Source: Rhipicephalus microplus (taxonomy: Eukaryota; Arthropoda; Arachnida; Ixodida; Ixodidae). Taken from it: a stretch of 64,000 nucleotides of DNA. Position numbers and translations under genes: made by a program. The notes beneath the pieces are model-generated. The model did no database searches. It worked only from the letters and a program-made list of their open reading frames with translations, and was not told the DNA's origin. The stretch lies in NCBI RefSeq assembly GCF_043290135.1, contig NC_134700.1:244667039-244731038 (forward strand). The letters are read 5' to 3'. Each line of letters opens with the position of its first letter. Position 1 is the first letter of the stretch. This document shows positions 11,756-22,652 of this stretch, piece after piece.

Positions 11756-11941
11756 AATTGTGCTTTCTCTTTTCTCTCTCCTTCTTTCTTACCTTATTTC
11801 CTCTATGCCTTCCCTTCTCGAACGAGCAGGCAGGCTTTGTGCCCCTATAGGTGGCAGTTGTCAGCTTGTTCCCTCCCTGTTTTCTCTGTCTTCGTGTTCT
11901 CTATGTACGCAAACCAAATAGATAAGCAAATAAATAAGTAA
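11756..11941 (+). repeat. Pyrimidine-rich dispersed repeat, copy 1
   Basis: A CT-rich stretch followed by GAGCAGGC, TTGTGCCCCT, AGGTGGCAGTTG and CAGCTTG, more CT-rich sequence, and an A-rich (AAATA)n end. It is closely similar in order and sequence to 45771-45967. The A-rich end suggests the 3' end of a retroelement, but the family is unknown to me. Confidence 0.7.
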
Positions 11942-12630
11942 TTTTCTCGTCCGGACGAGAGCGCTGGAGGCTAATCCGGAAAGGGCGTAACGGGAGAAGG
12001 AAGCTACGTCACGCACGCGTCATGTGCTTAAGTACTATTGTTTCTTTTTTACTTTCATTGTAATTGCGAGCGAGCGCGGGAACAGATAAGGGCCTCGGTA
12101 ACTGCAGCTCACGATTCTCTAGTCAGACAAATGCCTTGAATCGGGATATGATATGGTGGTTTTCGTATACAGCATCATTTATCGAAAGAATATGAACTAA
12201 TTCCTAGCTTAGTTTTACAATTAATTGTGAATTCCAGGCCACGTGCTGCACCATGATGTTTCGCTTAAGTGTTTTTAGGGGACTAAATCACCCATGGGCA
12301 GCGTTTTTTACAACGCTGAAGAAGTACTGCAAGACCCCTTTTTAAGTATCAAACCTAACGAAAGCTTCTAATAAAAGCCACAATGAAGCCAATTATAGTA
12401 CAGGTGACATTAGTCGTCACCTGTTAATTGTGGTGTGGTAATTACAATATTATTGCTAATAACAGATATGATTAATGCACTTTGATGCGCAAAGAAACAA
12501 GAACACGGAGGAAATAAATGATGTAGAGGCAAAAAAGCTTGCCCCCAGTAAGGACCGTTCCGAGTTAAACTGCACGATAAACGTAGACACAGGAAGAATC
12601 GAACAACACACTCATCCAACAGCCTGTTCT
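11942..12630. other. No recognisable feature
   Basis: AT-rich sequence without coding or repeat signatures that I can name. Confidence 0.5.
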
Positions 12631-12631
12631 T

Positions 12632-12705
12632 TTACGGACTGAGCCTAGAACCCTTACATAGCGCGCTTGATGATCTACCAGTAGAGCTACGGCAGCGATC
12701 ATCCA
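12632..12705 (-). repeat. tRNA-like SINE head or tRNA relic
   Basis: On the minus strand TAGCTCTACTGGTAGATCA resembles a pol III A box. GGGTTCTAGGCTC, about 30 bases on, resembles a B box. Spacing is tRNA-like, but the stems do not close. It is unlike the main SINE of this window, so it is either a second SINE family or a tRNA pseudogene. Confidence 0.45.
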
Positions 12706-12709
12706 CTAT

Positions 12710-13556
12710 TCTTCTGTATATAAGACTGGAAGTGTTAGCCAGTGCTGTTCGAAAACCTTAGCGGCTGGTGTGGAAAACACATTTTTCCCAGCTGGCCCCT
12801 CGAAATGCGTGAATTTTACGAGCTGGCAGCGCCCCAGCATCGTACCTGAGCGTTTGCCGAAACGACACCGTCGTTACGAATGAAAGGGAGAATGGATAAA
12901 TGGCCTGTTTTCTCTGTTAGATGGAAGAAAAAGGGAGTGGAGCGTTGCTTTCTTGGAAGTAGGGATGAATTTTTTTGTACCTTAAGGCTACAACTGCATG
13001 GATGCTGATCTGCCCTTCTCCACCATGCTAGAGTGATTAGCCGCAAATGTGTGTGCGCCCCTCATTAATACATGGATGTATGTTATTCTGTGGAGAACCA
13101 GCTTCCGGGCATTTTTGTTTTTGTTTTGTCGCTTAAAATATCTTGGCTCATATGCACAAGGGGGATTGACCACACTGTTTATGCTTGTTCTGGTGGTGAG
13201 GCATGCGAGAGTGATGCGGATTGGTGGATTTTTGTTCCCAGTAGTATATTTTAAAATTTTTCTTTGGCCTCGTTTTTGTGTATAATTTTTTACAAGCTAC
13301 GTTGCCACGCACAGTTCTTTTTTTTTATAGTTTTATGTAACTACTTCATTACACGTTGAACCACTGCCCAGCGCCAACCTCGCCCAAGTGTATGAGAACC
13401 TTCTGGAAGATTCTGCGCTCTTCACTGCCGGTCCCGCCAAGCATACCGTGGAAAAAACTTGAGTCCACAGGCGGCATGGTTCAGTGCATATAAATTACAA
13501 TGAAATTCGCTAACACCCAGTTCTTAGCCCGTTCCCCTTTGTGTGTGAGTGCCATC
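12710..13556. other. No recognisable feature
   Basis: AT-rich DNA with poly-T runs and no coding or repeat signal that I recognise. Confidence 0.5.
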
Positions 13557-13567
13557 AGCAAGAGGGT

Positions 13568-13812
13568 TGATTTGATTGATTTGTGGGGTTTAACGTCCCA
13601 AAACCACCATATAATTACGAGAGACGCTGTAGGGGAGGGCTCCGGAAATTTCCACCACCTGGGGTTCTTTCATGTGCACCCAAATCTGAGCACACGGGAC
13701 TACAACGTTTCCGCTTCTACCGGAAATGCAGCTGCCGCAGCCGGGACTTGATACCGCGACCTGCGGGCCAGCAGCCGAGTACCTTAGCCACTAGACCACC
13801 GTGGCGGGGCAT
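13568..13812 (-). mobile_element. Ruka-like SINE, full length
   Basis: Minus-strand copy of the window's main SINE. Read on the minus strand it has a tRNA-related head with A box (TGGTCTAGTGGCTAAGGTAC) and B box, a body, and a TCAA-rich tail that appears here as TGATTTGATTGAT. It is flanked by an 11-bp target-site duplication AGCAAGAGGGT at 13557-13567 and 13813-13823. Confidence 0.93.
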
Positions 13813-13823
13813 AGCAAGAGGGT

Positions 13824-14660
13824 ATCATTATTATCTAAGACTGTGACATTCTTGCGAAACTCTCGCATACCGTAACTAGTTTGTAGCCTTGATACTCCCA
13901 TGTTGCATGATTGATAATCTTCATGGATGTATGTTGCTGTATTGGATAACAATTTCAGCTAATAGTCAGCACTCGCATCGTACATTACTTTATTTTTCGT
14001 CTTCGTGTGTGTGCGCTGTTTTATGATGAAGTTCTAGCCAATCCTAGCTTTGGAGTATTACTCACTGTTCTCACACTGAACCCTGTTCGTTGACACAGGT
14101 GCCCCACGAAACAAAGAAAGCAAGGCATTCACTTTCCTTCTCTTGAATGGTATTTTGTAATTTTCGCCCACAATTCAGGCATTCTGAATATTTGCCCACG
14201 TTTCGGCATTATAGCGATGCCATTCCCTTTACGCAAACTAAGTTTGTCTACGCAATAGTATGAAGCCCTTATATGTACCTCTATCACCCACGGCAAATTG
14301 TTCTACGCACAGTTCACATGCAGTTTGTTTTTCTAGAGCCTTCTCACGTAAGCTTCTCAGATTTCTATGGGTGCTTGCAAGTAAGTGCTTAATTCTGATT
14401 AAAATGTCCGGCCATAGTTACTCACCCTCTATTTATAAATTGGTCCTACTCTAGCCTGTGCAATGGCTGCTATAATCAAAGGACGTGCAATTATCAAAGA
14501 CATCACTCGTTGCACTAACTACCGTCACCATTGACTGTAGAACTCAGGCTTACTTTTCTTTTTCTCTTTTTCTTTTTCTTTTTTTCCCTTTTTTTCTTGA
14601 CGCTGTCTGCTGGATGTTTGTTCAGACGACGAGTATTTTTGGGTTGTTTCAAGATAGGTT
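13824..14660. other. AT-rich 5' flank of the GH18-like gene
   Basis: No repeat or domain recognised. It contains the region upstream of the GH18-like coding frame. CT-rich tracts at 14550-14600 could be a splice-acceptor polypyrimidine tract or simple low complexity. Confidence 0.4.
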
Positions 14661-14663
14661 TCT

Positions 14664-14670
14664 TATAAAA
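14664..14670 (+). promoter_or_regulatory. Possible TATA box
   Basis: TATAAAA lies 61 bases upstream of the preferred ATG at 14731. Position and strand fit an intronless gene with a short 5' UTR, but AT-rich DNA produces such motifs by chance. Confidence 0.25.
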
Positions 14671-14730
14671 TTTTTAGCACCCTGTTGCTTATTCGAAATT
14701 TCTGTTTATTCTCTCTTCTTTTTCGTCGTC

Positions 14731-16071
14731 ATGCCCGATTCCGCAAGGTTGTGCATGCGCCATCGGATAAGGAAGAAGATGATGGCCGCTGCCGGCGACG
14801 AAATCCAAGTGGCTGCAGTTGACGAGAAACCGCAGCGCCGTGATTCGATTGCGCAACTCGAGGCGAAGCACAAGGCGAACTACACGGCCGTGTTCGTGCC
14901 CGCAGTGGTGATCATCTCGGGCCTCGCCCTGCTCCTGATGTACATCTTGGGTGCAGCCATCTCGAACGCAATCTTCGGCGCCGATGACGCCGGCGGCACG
15001 CCCGACCAGTGGAGCGCTCGAGGCGAAGCCCGCAGCCCGATCGCCCACGGAGAACTTTGGTGCACCTTTGACTCCCGCCTTATGCCGGAAACATTCGAAT
15101 ACCCGACGTCGGGCGTGTGCGACGCCTTCGTGTACTGCTGCCTGCAGATGAACGAAACAGGCGTTTACGTCGATCGAGGGCCACCCGCGCGCCACCTGGC
15201 TGGACTGATTCGCGCTGCCAACGCAACTGGGCGTCAAGGTCGAACGCCTCGCGTTAAAGCCTTGGCCATAGTGGGTCGCCGGGACGGCACACCGACGCTG
15301 CTTAAGTCTCAGGCGTCGGTGGGCAAGGAGAAGCTGCTTATTCGGATCGTCAATTGGATCGTCAGTAGCGGATTGAAAGGGGTCGTGATGAACTACGACA
15401 ACGACCTGTCCGGTGACTACTACGACGTGGTGCACTCACTTTACGCTCGGCTACATGCGCGAAGCCTGTGGCTTCTTCAAGTCTTCGACTACAACAATGA
15501 AGCCGACAAGTTTTCGGCTGGAGCTTTCGTGCGGCGTCGCATGGTGCCCGTCGTCAGGATGGGCCACGCCTACCTCGAGGACGACGTCAGTGAGCTCGCC
15601 TGCCCAGCGCAGTACAGGAGTGGCGGCCAGGCCACCTGGTCCTTCGACACCGAACTCTCCGAGTACGCAGTGTTCAACGAAGCCAGCTTCGGCCGCGATT
15701 GCCTGGACAGGACCATGGTGACAGCTTCCTTCCGCGGCTACCACTACAAGGTCCAGGGCCACAGAGTCAAACGTGTGGGCACCACATCGTACGGGTCCCT
15801 CTGCGTCGCGCAAAGCGAACTCGACGCCATCTCAACTTACTCCAACGTGACCGACTGCCTGCAGGTCCGCCGAGGCAGTCACTGGTTCTCAATGCTGGGG
15901 CCGAATTCGACGCGGCTGTTTCAACACGCTGCGCAGACACTGGGCCTCATAGCGTTTCACGCCGAACAGGACGACCACGAAGGACGCTGCGGACAGAAAT
16001 TTCCACTTCTTAAGGCTGCCAAAGCCCAGCTAAGATGGCACACCAAGAACTGGTCGGTCACTCTCACGTGA
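14731..16071 (+). CDS. Type II membrane protein, degenerate GH18 ectodomain
   Basis: 446 codons without interruption. The frame is open further upstream to 14485, but that part lacks a good ATG and encodes a low-complexity F/L-rich stretch, so I chose ATG 14731 (G at -3). Residues 1-52 are charged and basic (MRHRIRKK) and probably cytoplasmic. Residues about 53-80 are hydrophobic (a membrane anchor). The rest is extracellular, with NXS/T sites at 141, 164, 372, 392 and 440. The ectodomain resembles GH18: a beta-strand GVCDAFVY (128-135), KALAIVG (176-182), and a C-terminal DDHEGRCGQKFPLLKA (414-429) like the chitinase DDF.G.CG..PLL ending. At the catalytic DxxDxDxE position it reads KGVVMNYD (216-223), so chitinase activity is unlikely. 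It is GC-rich against AT-rich flanks. The role is unknown: perhaps carbohydrate binding. It could be the last exon of a longer gene. Confidence 0.75.
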   Translation: MPDSARLCMRHRIRKKMMAAAGDEIQVAAVDEKPQRRDSIAQLEAKHKANYTAVFVPAVVIISGLALLLMYILGAAISNAIFGADDAGGTPDQWSARGEARSPIAHGELWCTFDSRLMPETFEYPTSGVCDAFVYCCLQMNETGVYVDRGPPARHLAGLIRAANATGRQGRTPRVKALAIVGRRDGTPTLLKSQASVGKEKLLIRIVNWIVSSGLKGVVMNYDNDLSGDYYDVVHSLYARLHARSLWLLQVFDYNNEADKFSAGAFVRRRMVPVVRMGHAYLEDDVSELACPAQYRSGGQATWSFDTELSEYAVFNEASFGRDCLDRTMVTASFRGYHYKVQGHRVKRVGTTSYGSLCVAQSELDAISTYSNVTDCLQVRRGSHWFSMLGPNSTRLFQHAAQTLGLIAFHAEQDDHEGRCGQKFPLLKAAKAQLRWHTKNWSVTLT

Positions 16072-16128
16072 ACAGGTTGATCATTTCGGTTATATTCTCA
16101 CCACATAGCGTGCATGTTTACACTATTT

Positions 16129-16134
16129 ATTAAA
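16129..16134 (+). terminator. Candidate poly(A) signal ATTAAA
   Basis: ATTAAA lies 58 bases after the GH18-like stop codon. A canonical AATAAA also occurs at 16314-16319. Either could end the transcript; sequence alone does not decide. Confidence 0.3.
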
Positions 16135-16198
16135 GCGAAGCACTTCTAAGTGAACCAAAGGCTCTTAAAACGTTTATATCTATCTGTCTATCTATCCG
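16135..16198 (+). repeat. GCGAAGCA module plus (ATCT)n, HINE-like head
   Basis: AAGCGAAGCACTTCTAAG is followed within 35 bases by a short (ATCT/GTCT)n tract. The same order (GCGAAGCA, TTCT, then ATCT repeats) opens the 1.5-kb element at 43722, so this is probably a truncated 5' end of that family. Confidence 0.5.
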
Positions 16199-16410
16199 CC
16201 TATGTCTGGGCTCTGTCGTTGTCGCCACCTTAACCTGGTATTGACCAAATTGGCATACCCGGTAGGCTACGAGTGTATGACGAACACGATCATAAATCAA
16301 CGAATGGGATAGCAATAAATTTATAGCAACAAAGAGGCTAGAGAACCCAAAAAATTTGCGAGTCACCATAGCACTTGCGCTCTATGCGACACTCTCAGAC
16401 TATTGCGCTC
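16199..16410. other. No recognisable feature
   Basis: A short intergenic stretch between the (ATCT) module and the SINE. It holds the AATAAA at 16314. Confidence 0.45.
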
Positions 16411-16420
16411 GCATTTAAAG

Positions 16421-16658
16421 CCGCCCCGCCGTGGTGGTCTAGTGGCTAAGGTAGTCGGCTGCTGACCCACAGGTGGCGGGATCGAATGCCGGTAGCGGCG
16501 GCTGCATTTTCGATGGAGGCGGAAATGTTCTAGGCCCGTGTGCTCGGATTTGGATGCACTTTAAAGAACCCCAGGTGGTCGAAATTTCCGGAGCCCTACA
16601 CTGTGGTGTCTCATAATCATATGGCAATTTTTAGACGTTAAACCCCACATATCAATCA
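16421..16658 (+). mobile_element. Ruka-like SINE, full length
   Basis: Plus-strand copy with a tRNA-related head (CCCCGCCGTGGTGGTCTAGT), body, and a short ATCAATCA tail. It is flanked by a perfect 10-bp duplication GCATTTAAAG at 16411-16420 and 16659-16668. It lies downstream of the GH18-like gene. Confidence 0.94.
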
Positions 16659-16668
16659 GCATTTAAAG

Positions 16669-16908
16669 TCATTTTACTCGCATTTTCCCCTCAGTTCCCT
16701 CCTTTGAGCGATGAACGAAGGCTGAGCGTGTGCCACCTCAAGAGAAGGAAATGAAGACGGCGCTTGGCAGGCGCACGTGAATCCATGGCTTGCGTCTCCT
16801 GCTGGTGTCAATTGTGGTCATTGTGTAACGTATATATATATATTGTGATTCTGGTTCATTCATTTCATTTCTTCCCTGCTGTGACATAAACTTTCAAGAG
16901 TCAAACCA
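16669..16908. other. Unassigned, includes (TA)n
   Basis: A short (TA)7 tract lies at about 16831-16844. The boundary with the LINE to the right is not sharp. Confidence 0.45.
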
Positions 16909-16909
16909 T

Positions 16910-19900
16910 TCCCACTAGCTCACCTGGGCCGTAATTTTCTCCTCTGCGGGGACTTGAACGGTCACCATACTGCCTGGGGTGGAGACAGCTGTTGTGCTTG
17001 GGGCTGAGCCACTGCGGATGTCACCCTTTGAGCAGGCCTCAAGATTTTGAACCCTGGGGAGCCCACCTTTGTGCGCAGCGGCGTGCGTACTACTATGGAC
17101 ATTAGTGTCGCAACAAAACATTGTGCGTGCACCTAGTCGATCAGTCCAGACACCTGGGGATCACATCACTTTCCGATTTTCCTGAACACCAACACTGCTC
17201 CCTCCCCAGGAGCCGAGTTTGCTCTACGGTCAATTGAAGCTTATTTCGACGACTCAGTGCAATGCCTGCGGAGGAAGACTTCCTGCAGCATGTAATCGAC
17301 AGTGCTAAAGCGGCTACCGTCGTATCGAGAACCAAACCCGGACGTCCCGTTCCTGACCTCAAGCAGCTACAGTTGCGGGCCACGCGAAGAAGGGCCGAGC
17401 ACCATGCCATCCGCAGTTCCACGGCAGAAGATTGGACAGCTTTCAGGCGGCTGGACGCCATCTGTAGACGCCACACAAACCGTCGATGGAAGCGAAGCTG
17501 GTAGGGTGTCAGCAGTACCATCTCCAGCTCTCGACGCAGTTCAACTGCGTGGCAGCTTTTGCGACCACTGCAGCGCGGGCAAGCCATCCGTCAGCCTATA
17601 CTGGCCGTGGCGATCTCTCTGGATCTCACGGAGCTCACTCTGGCGGATCTCATGGCGAGTCAATGTGCAACGAGACCACCAGGACTAGCAGCAGAGGCCC
17701 GGCTCTTTGATAGACCAGTATGTGTACCCCACCTACACCAACCTGCCTTTACCATTGAGAGAGAGGTAGCCCTGTGCAACGAATCATTCCTGCCCCATGA
17801 ACTGACCGCGTCTCTCAACCGCTCGAAGCAGCGAAGCGCACCGGGAGCGGATGTAATTACGTTCCAGATGCTCCGCAACCTGACAGACAGGGAGAAAGGC
17901 CCAGCTGCTTGACTACTTCAATGAAATCTGGAACAGCGGACAGCTACCAGAGTCCTCGATTACTGCAATCATCATACAGATCTTAAAATCGCATAAGCCA
18001 GCGTTGACCCCTTCATCGTACAGGCCTGTCTCTCTTACCTCATCCGCTTGCAAGGTGATGGAAGCAGTGGTCTTGGCCCGCCTCGAGTGGATTGCTAGGG
18101 CACTGGACTACTTTCTCGGGCAGCAGAGTGGATTCCGGCACCACCGCTGCACAGCATATTTGCTATTGACGTCGTCTCGGCACTTGAGCATGCAAGAAGC
18201 AGGCAAGGGGCAGCCCTTTTAGTGCTCTTGGACGTGCGGAATGCCTTTGATGGCCTGGCGCACCTGGCAGTCATGCAGGCACTAGCAGCCCTGGGTGTGC
18301 AGGGTCGCATGCCGTGCTTTGTACAGGGCTTTCTGTCGGGCCGATTTTTCCGCGTGAGAGTCACCCACGCGCTCAGCTCTCCACGACCGGTACCGACAGG
18401 GGAGCCACAATGTTCTGTACGGAGTCCTTTTTTATTTAACATCGCATTGGCACGCCTGCCAGAAGTCATTTCTTCCGGCAAGCGCTACCAAGTCCAATGT
18501 TTCATATACGCTGACGACGTCGCCTTGTGGAATTGGGGCCCTACCAGGAATTTGTGAACTGTCCGATCTTGCCTGCAGAATGCACTGAGTGCTGAAGTCG
18601 GCCATGTTGCATCTGCAGGTCTGGCTGTCTCTCTGGCCACAACGAAGGCACTTCTTGTGCTCCCCAGACAAAGAATACGGAGTAGAGTGGCCTGTCTGAC
18701 CATCGAGGGCACCACAATACCGTGCGAGAGTTCGGTGACCCATCTCGGGCTTCGCATCGACCATCGGCTGTCCTGGACTCCAATATTCAAGGAAGCCATA
18801 TGCATGGTGAAGAGAACCCAGAAGGCGGTGAAAGGCATCTTCTTAAGTGGCCGCGGCAGCTCACCGTCCTGGGCTTTTCGTCTTTACACAGCAGCAGCAA
18901 CATCATGGCTGCTGCACGAATTTCCCGTGGTATCAGTTACTTGGTGGCTTTTAGAGCGCCTCGAGTTACCGCATAGGGGCTTCATTCGCTGTGTCCTCGG
19001 CCTGCCGCGGTCCTCTCAAGTCGCAGCCACCCTGGCAGAGGCGGGTATCTGGCCTCTCTGTCTGCTCCTGAAGCAGCATGGGCTTCTACACATTGATCGC
19101 CTAGCACATGCGCCTGATGGGTACCCCCTTCTTGCCCAGCTGCAAAGTCGACCAGAACCTCGGATGGGCGAGCTGCTGCAGATCTATCAAGCAGCTGTGG
19201 GACCGGTGCCTCCAGCTGTCCCTCTTCCCCCGCCAACAGAAAAACTACTGGCTATCAACATTGGTCTGGGAGGGCTCTCCAAGCGTCGCTCACCCATTTG
19301 CGCACTCAAGCAGGCATCTGCCTCGAAGATAGAGAAAGAGCTGGCTGGAAGGCTTATGGCGTACACAAACGGCTCCGTCATCCCAGACACAGGCTCGGCC
19401 ACAGCTTCCTGCATTATGCCAGCACTTGGTTGGACGGCCTCCTGCTGTCTGCCTTTTGGGGCCTGCTCTACTGCTGCAGAGACGGCTGGTCTCCACCTGG
19501 CAGTTGTCCTCCTAGCAGCAAACCCCCCAACGTGCTCCGTGGCTGTCGCGTGCGACTCAAGAGCTGCGTTGCTGGCCTTGGTTAAGCCGGAGCGAGCAGG
19601 CTTCGCAACGCAGATGCTCGTCACCAAACTGCATGCCCTCCTTGCCAGTGTCGTTGATGTTTCTCTGCACTGGGTCCTTCCTCATGTGGTAATCCAGGGA
19701 AACAAGCAGGCTGACGCCCTGGCAAAAGAAGCACTCCACCGTCCCTGTGTGCCATACCGTGGTCGCCTCAGACCTTTTGAGACTCACATTGAGGAGGCTG
19801 TTGCTACGCTGCCACCCTGACGATCGTGTAGCAAGGATAGAGCCACCGACCCGGCTGCCTGACCGGGGTTCCACCAGGAGGGAGAGGTCCTTGCTACTTC

Positions 19901-20455
19901 GCTTACGCATCGGCTACTCCTGGCCTGCAGACCGGCGTCATCGGCTTGGCAGAGCCTCGTACCCTGCGTGCACTGCTTGCTGGGCAGATGAAACCAACGT
20001 GCACCTGTTGCGTGTTTGCCCAGCGCTTCGCACAGAACGCGGCGTCTTGCTCGCCGCACTCCGTCGCCATGGTCTGCCCGTGGCCACACATAGGGACCTT
20101 CTTTTTCCTGCATGGCACCACACCCAGGTCTTCGAGGTGGTTATTTTCTTCCTTGAGGACACTGGACTAGACAACCGGCTATAGAAGCCACCCGCCACAT
20201 CCTTGGTCTTGGACGCCATTTCTTTTCTTCTTCTCTCTTCTCCGCATCTTTAATGCTCTCTTTTCCACCCCCACCCGCCTTACAGGCGCTGGGCCGTGCT
20301 CCCAATGAGGGCTGCAAAAGTTGCATCTATTCTTTTCCTGAACCTCTATCTCTCTCTCTTTCACTAGCTCGCGCTGCCACGAGTCACGGGGTGCCCTACT
20401 ATTTCTTTGGCCACCTCGCCTGGCCGCCAGTGGAGGGGCGTTACAACCCAATTAT
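16910..20455 (+). mobile_element. 5'-truncated EN-RT-RNase H non-LTR element
   Basis: The element runs from the middle of the endonuclease through RT and RNase H to the C-terminal zinc motif, and then a CT-rich 3' UTR. ORF1 and the N-terminal half of EN are missing. I found no target-site duplication. It is GC-rich relative to its surroundings. It is related to, but distinct from, the element at 55.8 kb. Several frameshifts and stops show it is dead. Confidence 0.82.
16918..20184 (+). pseudogene. Non-LTR ORF2 remnant (EN, RT, RNase H)
   Basis: The EN motif LCGDLNGHHTAWGGDS is at about 16940-16990. After a stop comes GEPTFVRSGVRTT, and a SHH in place of the usual SDH near 17160. The linker at 17262-17504 ends RRHTNRRWKRSW. 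RT begins near 17830 (SAPGADVITFQML), then SYRPVSLTSSACKVMEAVVLARLEW (18016-18090), LDVRNAFDGLAH and CFIYADDVALW (18500-18533). Positions 18657-19820 are one open frame of 387 codons with the RT thumb (HRGFIRCVLGLPRSS) and RNase H. In RNase H the first catalytic Asp of YTDGS is Asn (YTNGSV), while AAETAGLHLA, ACDSRAALL and GNKQADALAKEA remain. The last frame (19747-20184) has CTACWADETNVHLLRVC. At least five frame changes occur. Confidence 0.85.
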
Positions 20456-21278
20456 AGAAAACTAGCCTGGATTGCCAGCGATACGACGCAAACACGGCGT
20501 GGGCAAAGATGTAGCATGACCCGCGTCTCTCGTTATTCTCATTTCATGCCGTATGGCGTCCTGCGAGTTTCACCTTACGACACGTGCGCTTGTATTCTAT
20601 CGTTAGTATCCTGGAAATGAGTGACGCATGGCGTAACTGTCTAAGGCAGCTCGCTTCGCAGTGAGGGGCGCAGGTTGGAATACCTAATCACGCGCTTTCC
20701 AATTTTTTTTTTACGTGATAGCGTTAAAAAGTTCTTTTCACAAAATTTACGGCCTCGGGGGCAGCTGAAAAACACTGCGCAGCGTCGACATGCGCAACAT
20801 CGCCTTGATTGCTGTTTCACGTGTCTAATCTGTTTCACAGACGATAGTCTTTCTTGGGGACCTTCCACGCAAAAATTTTGGTCTGTCTGTTTGTCCACCC
20901 TTGACGGTTCTCAAAACGGCACCAAAGTTACCAAACGATACTCCAAACGGCCGACCCTATCCGCAGCGCCCACCAATATTGCTCAAGGTTCAGCGTTCAT
21001 ACTTGGGCGATTTTCAATTAAAAACAATTATTGCGGATATCTGAGGCACCATAACAGCACGTCAATATTATGTATGTGTATTTTTTTACTAGAAAAGGCA
21101 TACTTAGGTAATTTTAAGCATCTTAGCCTTTATAACGCTGCGCTGGCCATGCATCGCTTGCACGAAACGGCAAGTGTTTCCAATGCTTTGCTAAGACGAT
21201 ACGGTGGTGGCGCCTACCCGTCACCTAGCGCTCTACACCTTATCATCTCAGAGACGGGCACACACGGCGCACGCCCCA
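20456..21278. other. Unassigned stretch
   Basis: A 206-codon plus frame (20675-21295) overlaps a minus frame of 85 codons. Neither shows a recognisable domain, and the plus frame ends in the SINE tail. I treat both as chance. Confidence 0.5.
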
Positions 21279-21292
21279 TTTTCCAGGACAAC

Positions 21293-21293
<1 letters not shown>

Positions 21294-21372
<79 letters not shown>

Positions 21373-21603
21373 ATATGGGGTTTGACGTCCCAAAACCACC
21401 ATATGATTATGAGAGACGCCGTAGTGGAGGGCTCCGGAAATTTAGACCACCTGGGGTTCTTTAACGTACACCCAAATCTGAGCACACGAGCCTACAACAT
21501 TTCCGCCTCCCTCGGAAATGCAGCCACCGCAGCCGGGATTCGATCCCGCGACCTGCGAGTCAGCAACCGAGTACCTTAGCCTCTAGCCCACCACGGTGGG
21601 GCG
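21294..21603 (-). mobile_element. Ruka-like SINE with 80-bp expanded tail
   Basis: Minus-strand full-length copy whose 3' tail (plus strand 21294-21372) has grown to about 20 GATT/TTGA units. Flanks give an imperfect 15-bp duplication, TTTTCCAGGACAACT at 21279-21293 and TTTTCTAGGATAACT at 21604-21618 (two differences), suggesting an older insertion. Here the SINE tail has become a microsatellite. Confidence 0.92.
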
Positions 21604-21618
21604 TTTTCTAGGATAACT

Positions 21619-22170
21619 GCCGCATAGCGCTCATGTCTCACGCGTGACGGGACTTGATGCGCTCGTTCACCTCCGCTTCACGCTCAAGGCACTCTAACGC
21701 TAAGCCTCCAGAATACCATTCACTGATTTTATCGCGCAAAACATCAAACAAACGTTTTGTTCCCTCTCTCCAGACGCAAGACTATCGTCTTTCGACGACA
21801 TTTGCGCTGTAACATGCAGACACGGGTCCAATTTTTTTTTTCACTTTTGTTTTCTTTACACGTTCACTCCTTTACTCGTACCCTTTCCTTCTTCGGTGAG
21901 GTGGCCCGAAGTGGGGCCACCCCACTTTGAAATATTAACAGTTGATGGTTTGCACCCACAAGCTTTGGCTGTTTTTTTTTTCGACTTCGTGAGTGTCCCC
22001 CTTGCAGCGCTACTTTGCGCAACATATGCCATTATACCTTTATACCACGGGCATGGCATGCGGGTATGCCACACAGAGGATTTGCAGTTTATATCTACCC
22101 AGGATATTTAAATGGAAGAGCGTCAAAGAAATGCGGCAACCCGCATTTACCCGACGAATGCAAAGAATGA
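21619..22170. other. Unassigned stretch
   Basis: Poly-T-containing, no recognised domain. Frames at 21896-22111 and 22112-22450 overlap a dispersed repeat and are not supported as genes. Confidence 0.45.
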
Positions 22171-22171
22171 G

Positions 22172-22236
22172 AGTAAAAAGTTCGGCAAATCCCATGTACC
22201 ATGGGAATCGATATTATGCGGAACATGCGAAGAAAA
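22172..22236 (-). repeat. HINE-like 3' end module, diverged copy
   Basis: GTAAAAAGTTCGGCAAATCC, then CATGTACCATGGGAATCG and, a little later, ATGCGAAG. This parallels, in reverse orientation, the right end of the element at 45150-45208, and also 63936-64000. Diverged, with a small insertion between the stem-loop and the GCGAAG motif. Confidence 0.5.
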
Positions 22237-22239
22237 TGG

Positions 22240-22640
22240 CACTGTGTTGCAATTTTATTTGAATAAAGCGTTAAATAATGCCGATATGTACAAATGCTCT
22301 ACGCACAAATATGTTGAACAGTCACATATATTTTATGCAACCGGTTTACAGTTGCGTAACGATGCCAACAGCGACATCGGTATTACCAAAATTGGAAACG
22401 GTAAGCTGATATGTAGCGCTTCTGCTTTCGAGAACGACAGCCCTGGCTAGTGCTACTTATATCAACTTCAGTGGATGACGCTTAAGTATACAATTTACTT
22501 TAGCCTAACATCACGCCTCTGTCCACCACTGTCATAGGAGTACACTTGTAATGTTAATGCAATCAGAAAGCCAGGTCTGCAACTACTATTGACGTTTCAC
22601 TAACATACAGTCTACATATATAGTGTCTTTTTCCAAAGTA
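22240..22640. other. Unassigned AT-rich stretch
   Basis: It may be the body of the repeat whose end lies at 22172-22236, but I cannot match it elsewhere in the window. Confidence 0.4.
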
Positions 22641-22652
22641 ATTTTGAGACCT

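Noticed and set aside
14485..14730. N-terminal extension of the GH18-like frame
   Set aside because: It opens with GTG, is low-complexity F/L-rich and CT-driven, and would bury the membrane anchor. ATG 14731 fits better.
14689..15813. Minus-strand frames of 248 and 120 codons under the GH18-like gene
   Set aside because: Shadows of a GC-rich coding sequence on the other strand.
16831..16844. (TA)n as a regulatory or replication element
   Set aside because: Only seven units in AT-rich DNA; no supporting context.
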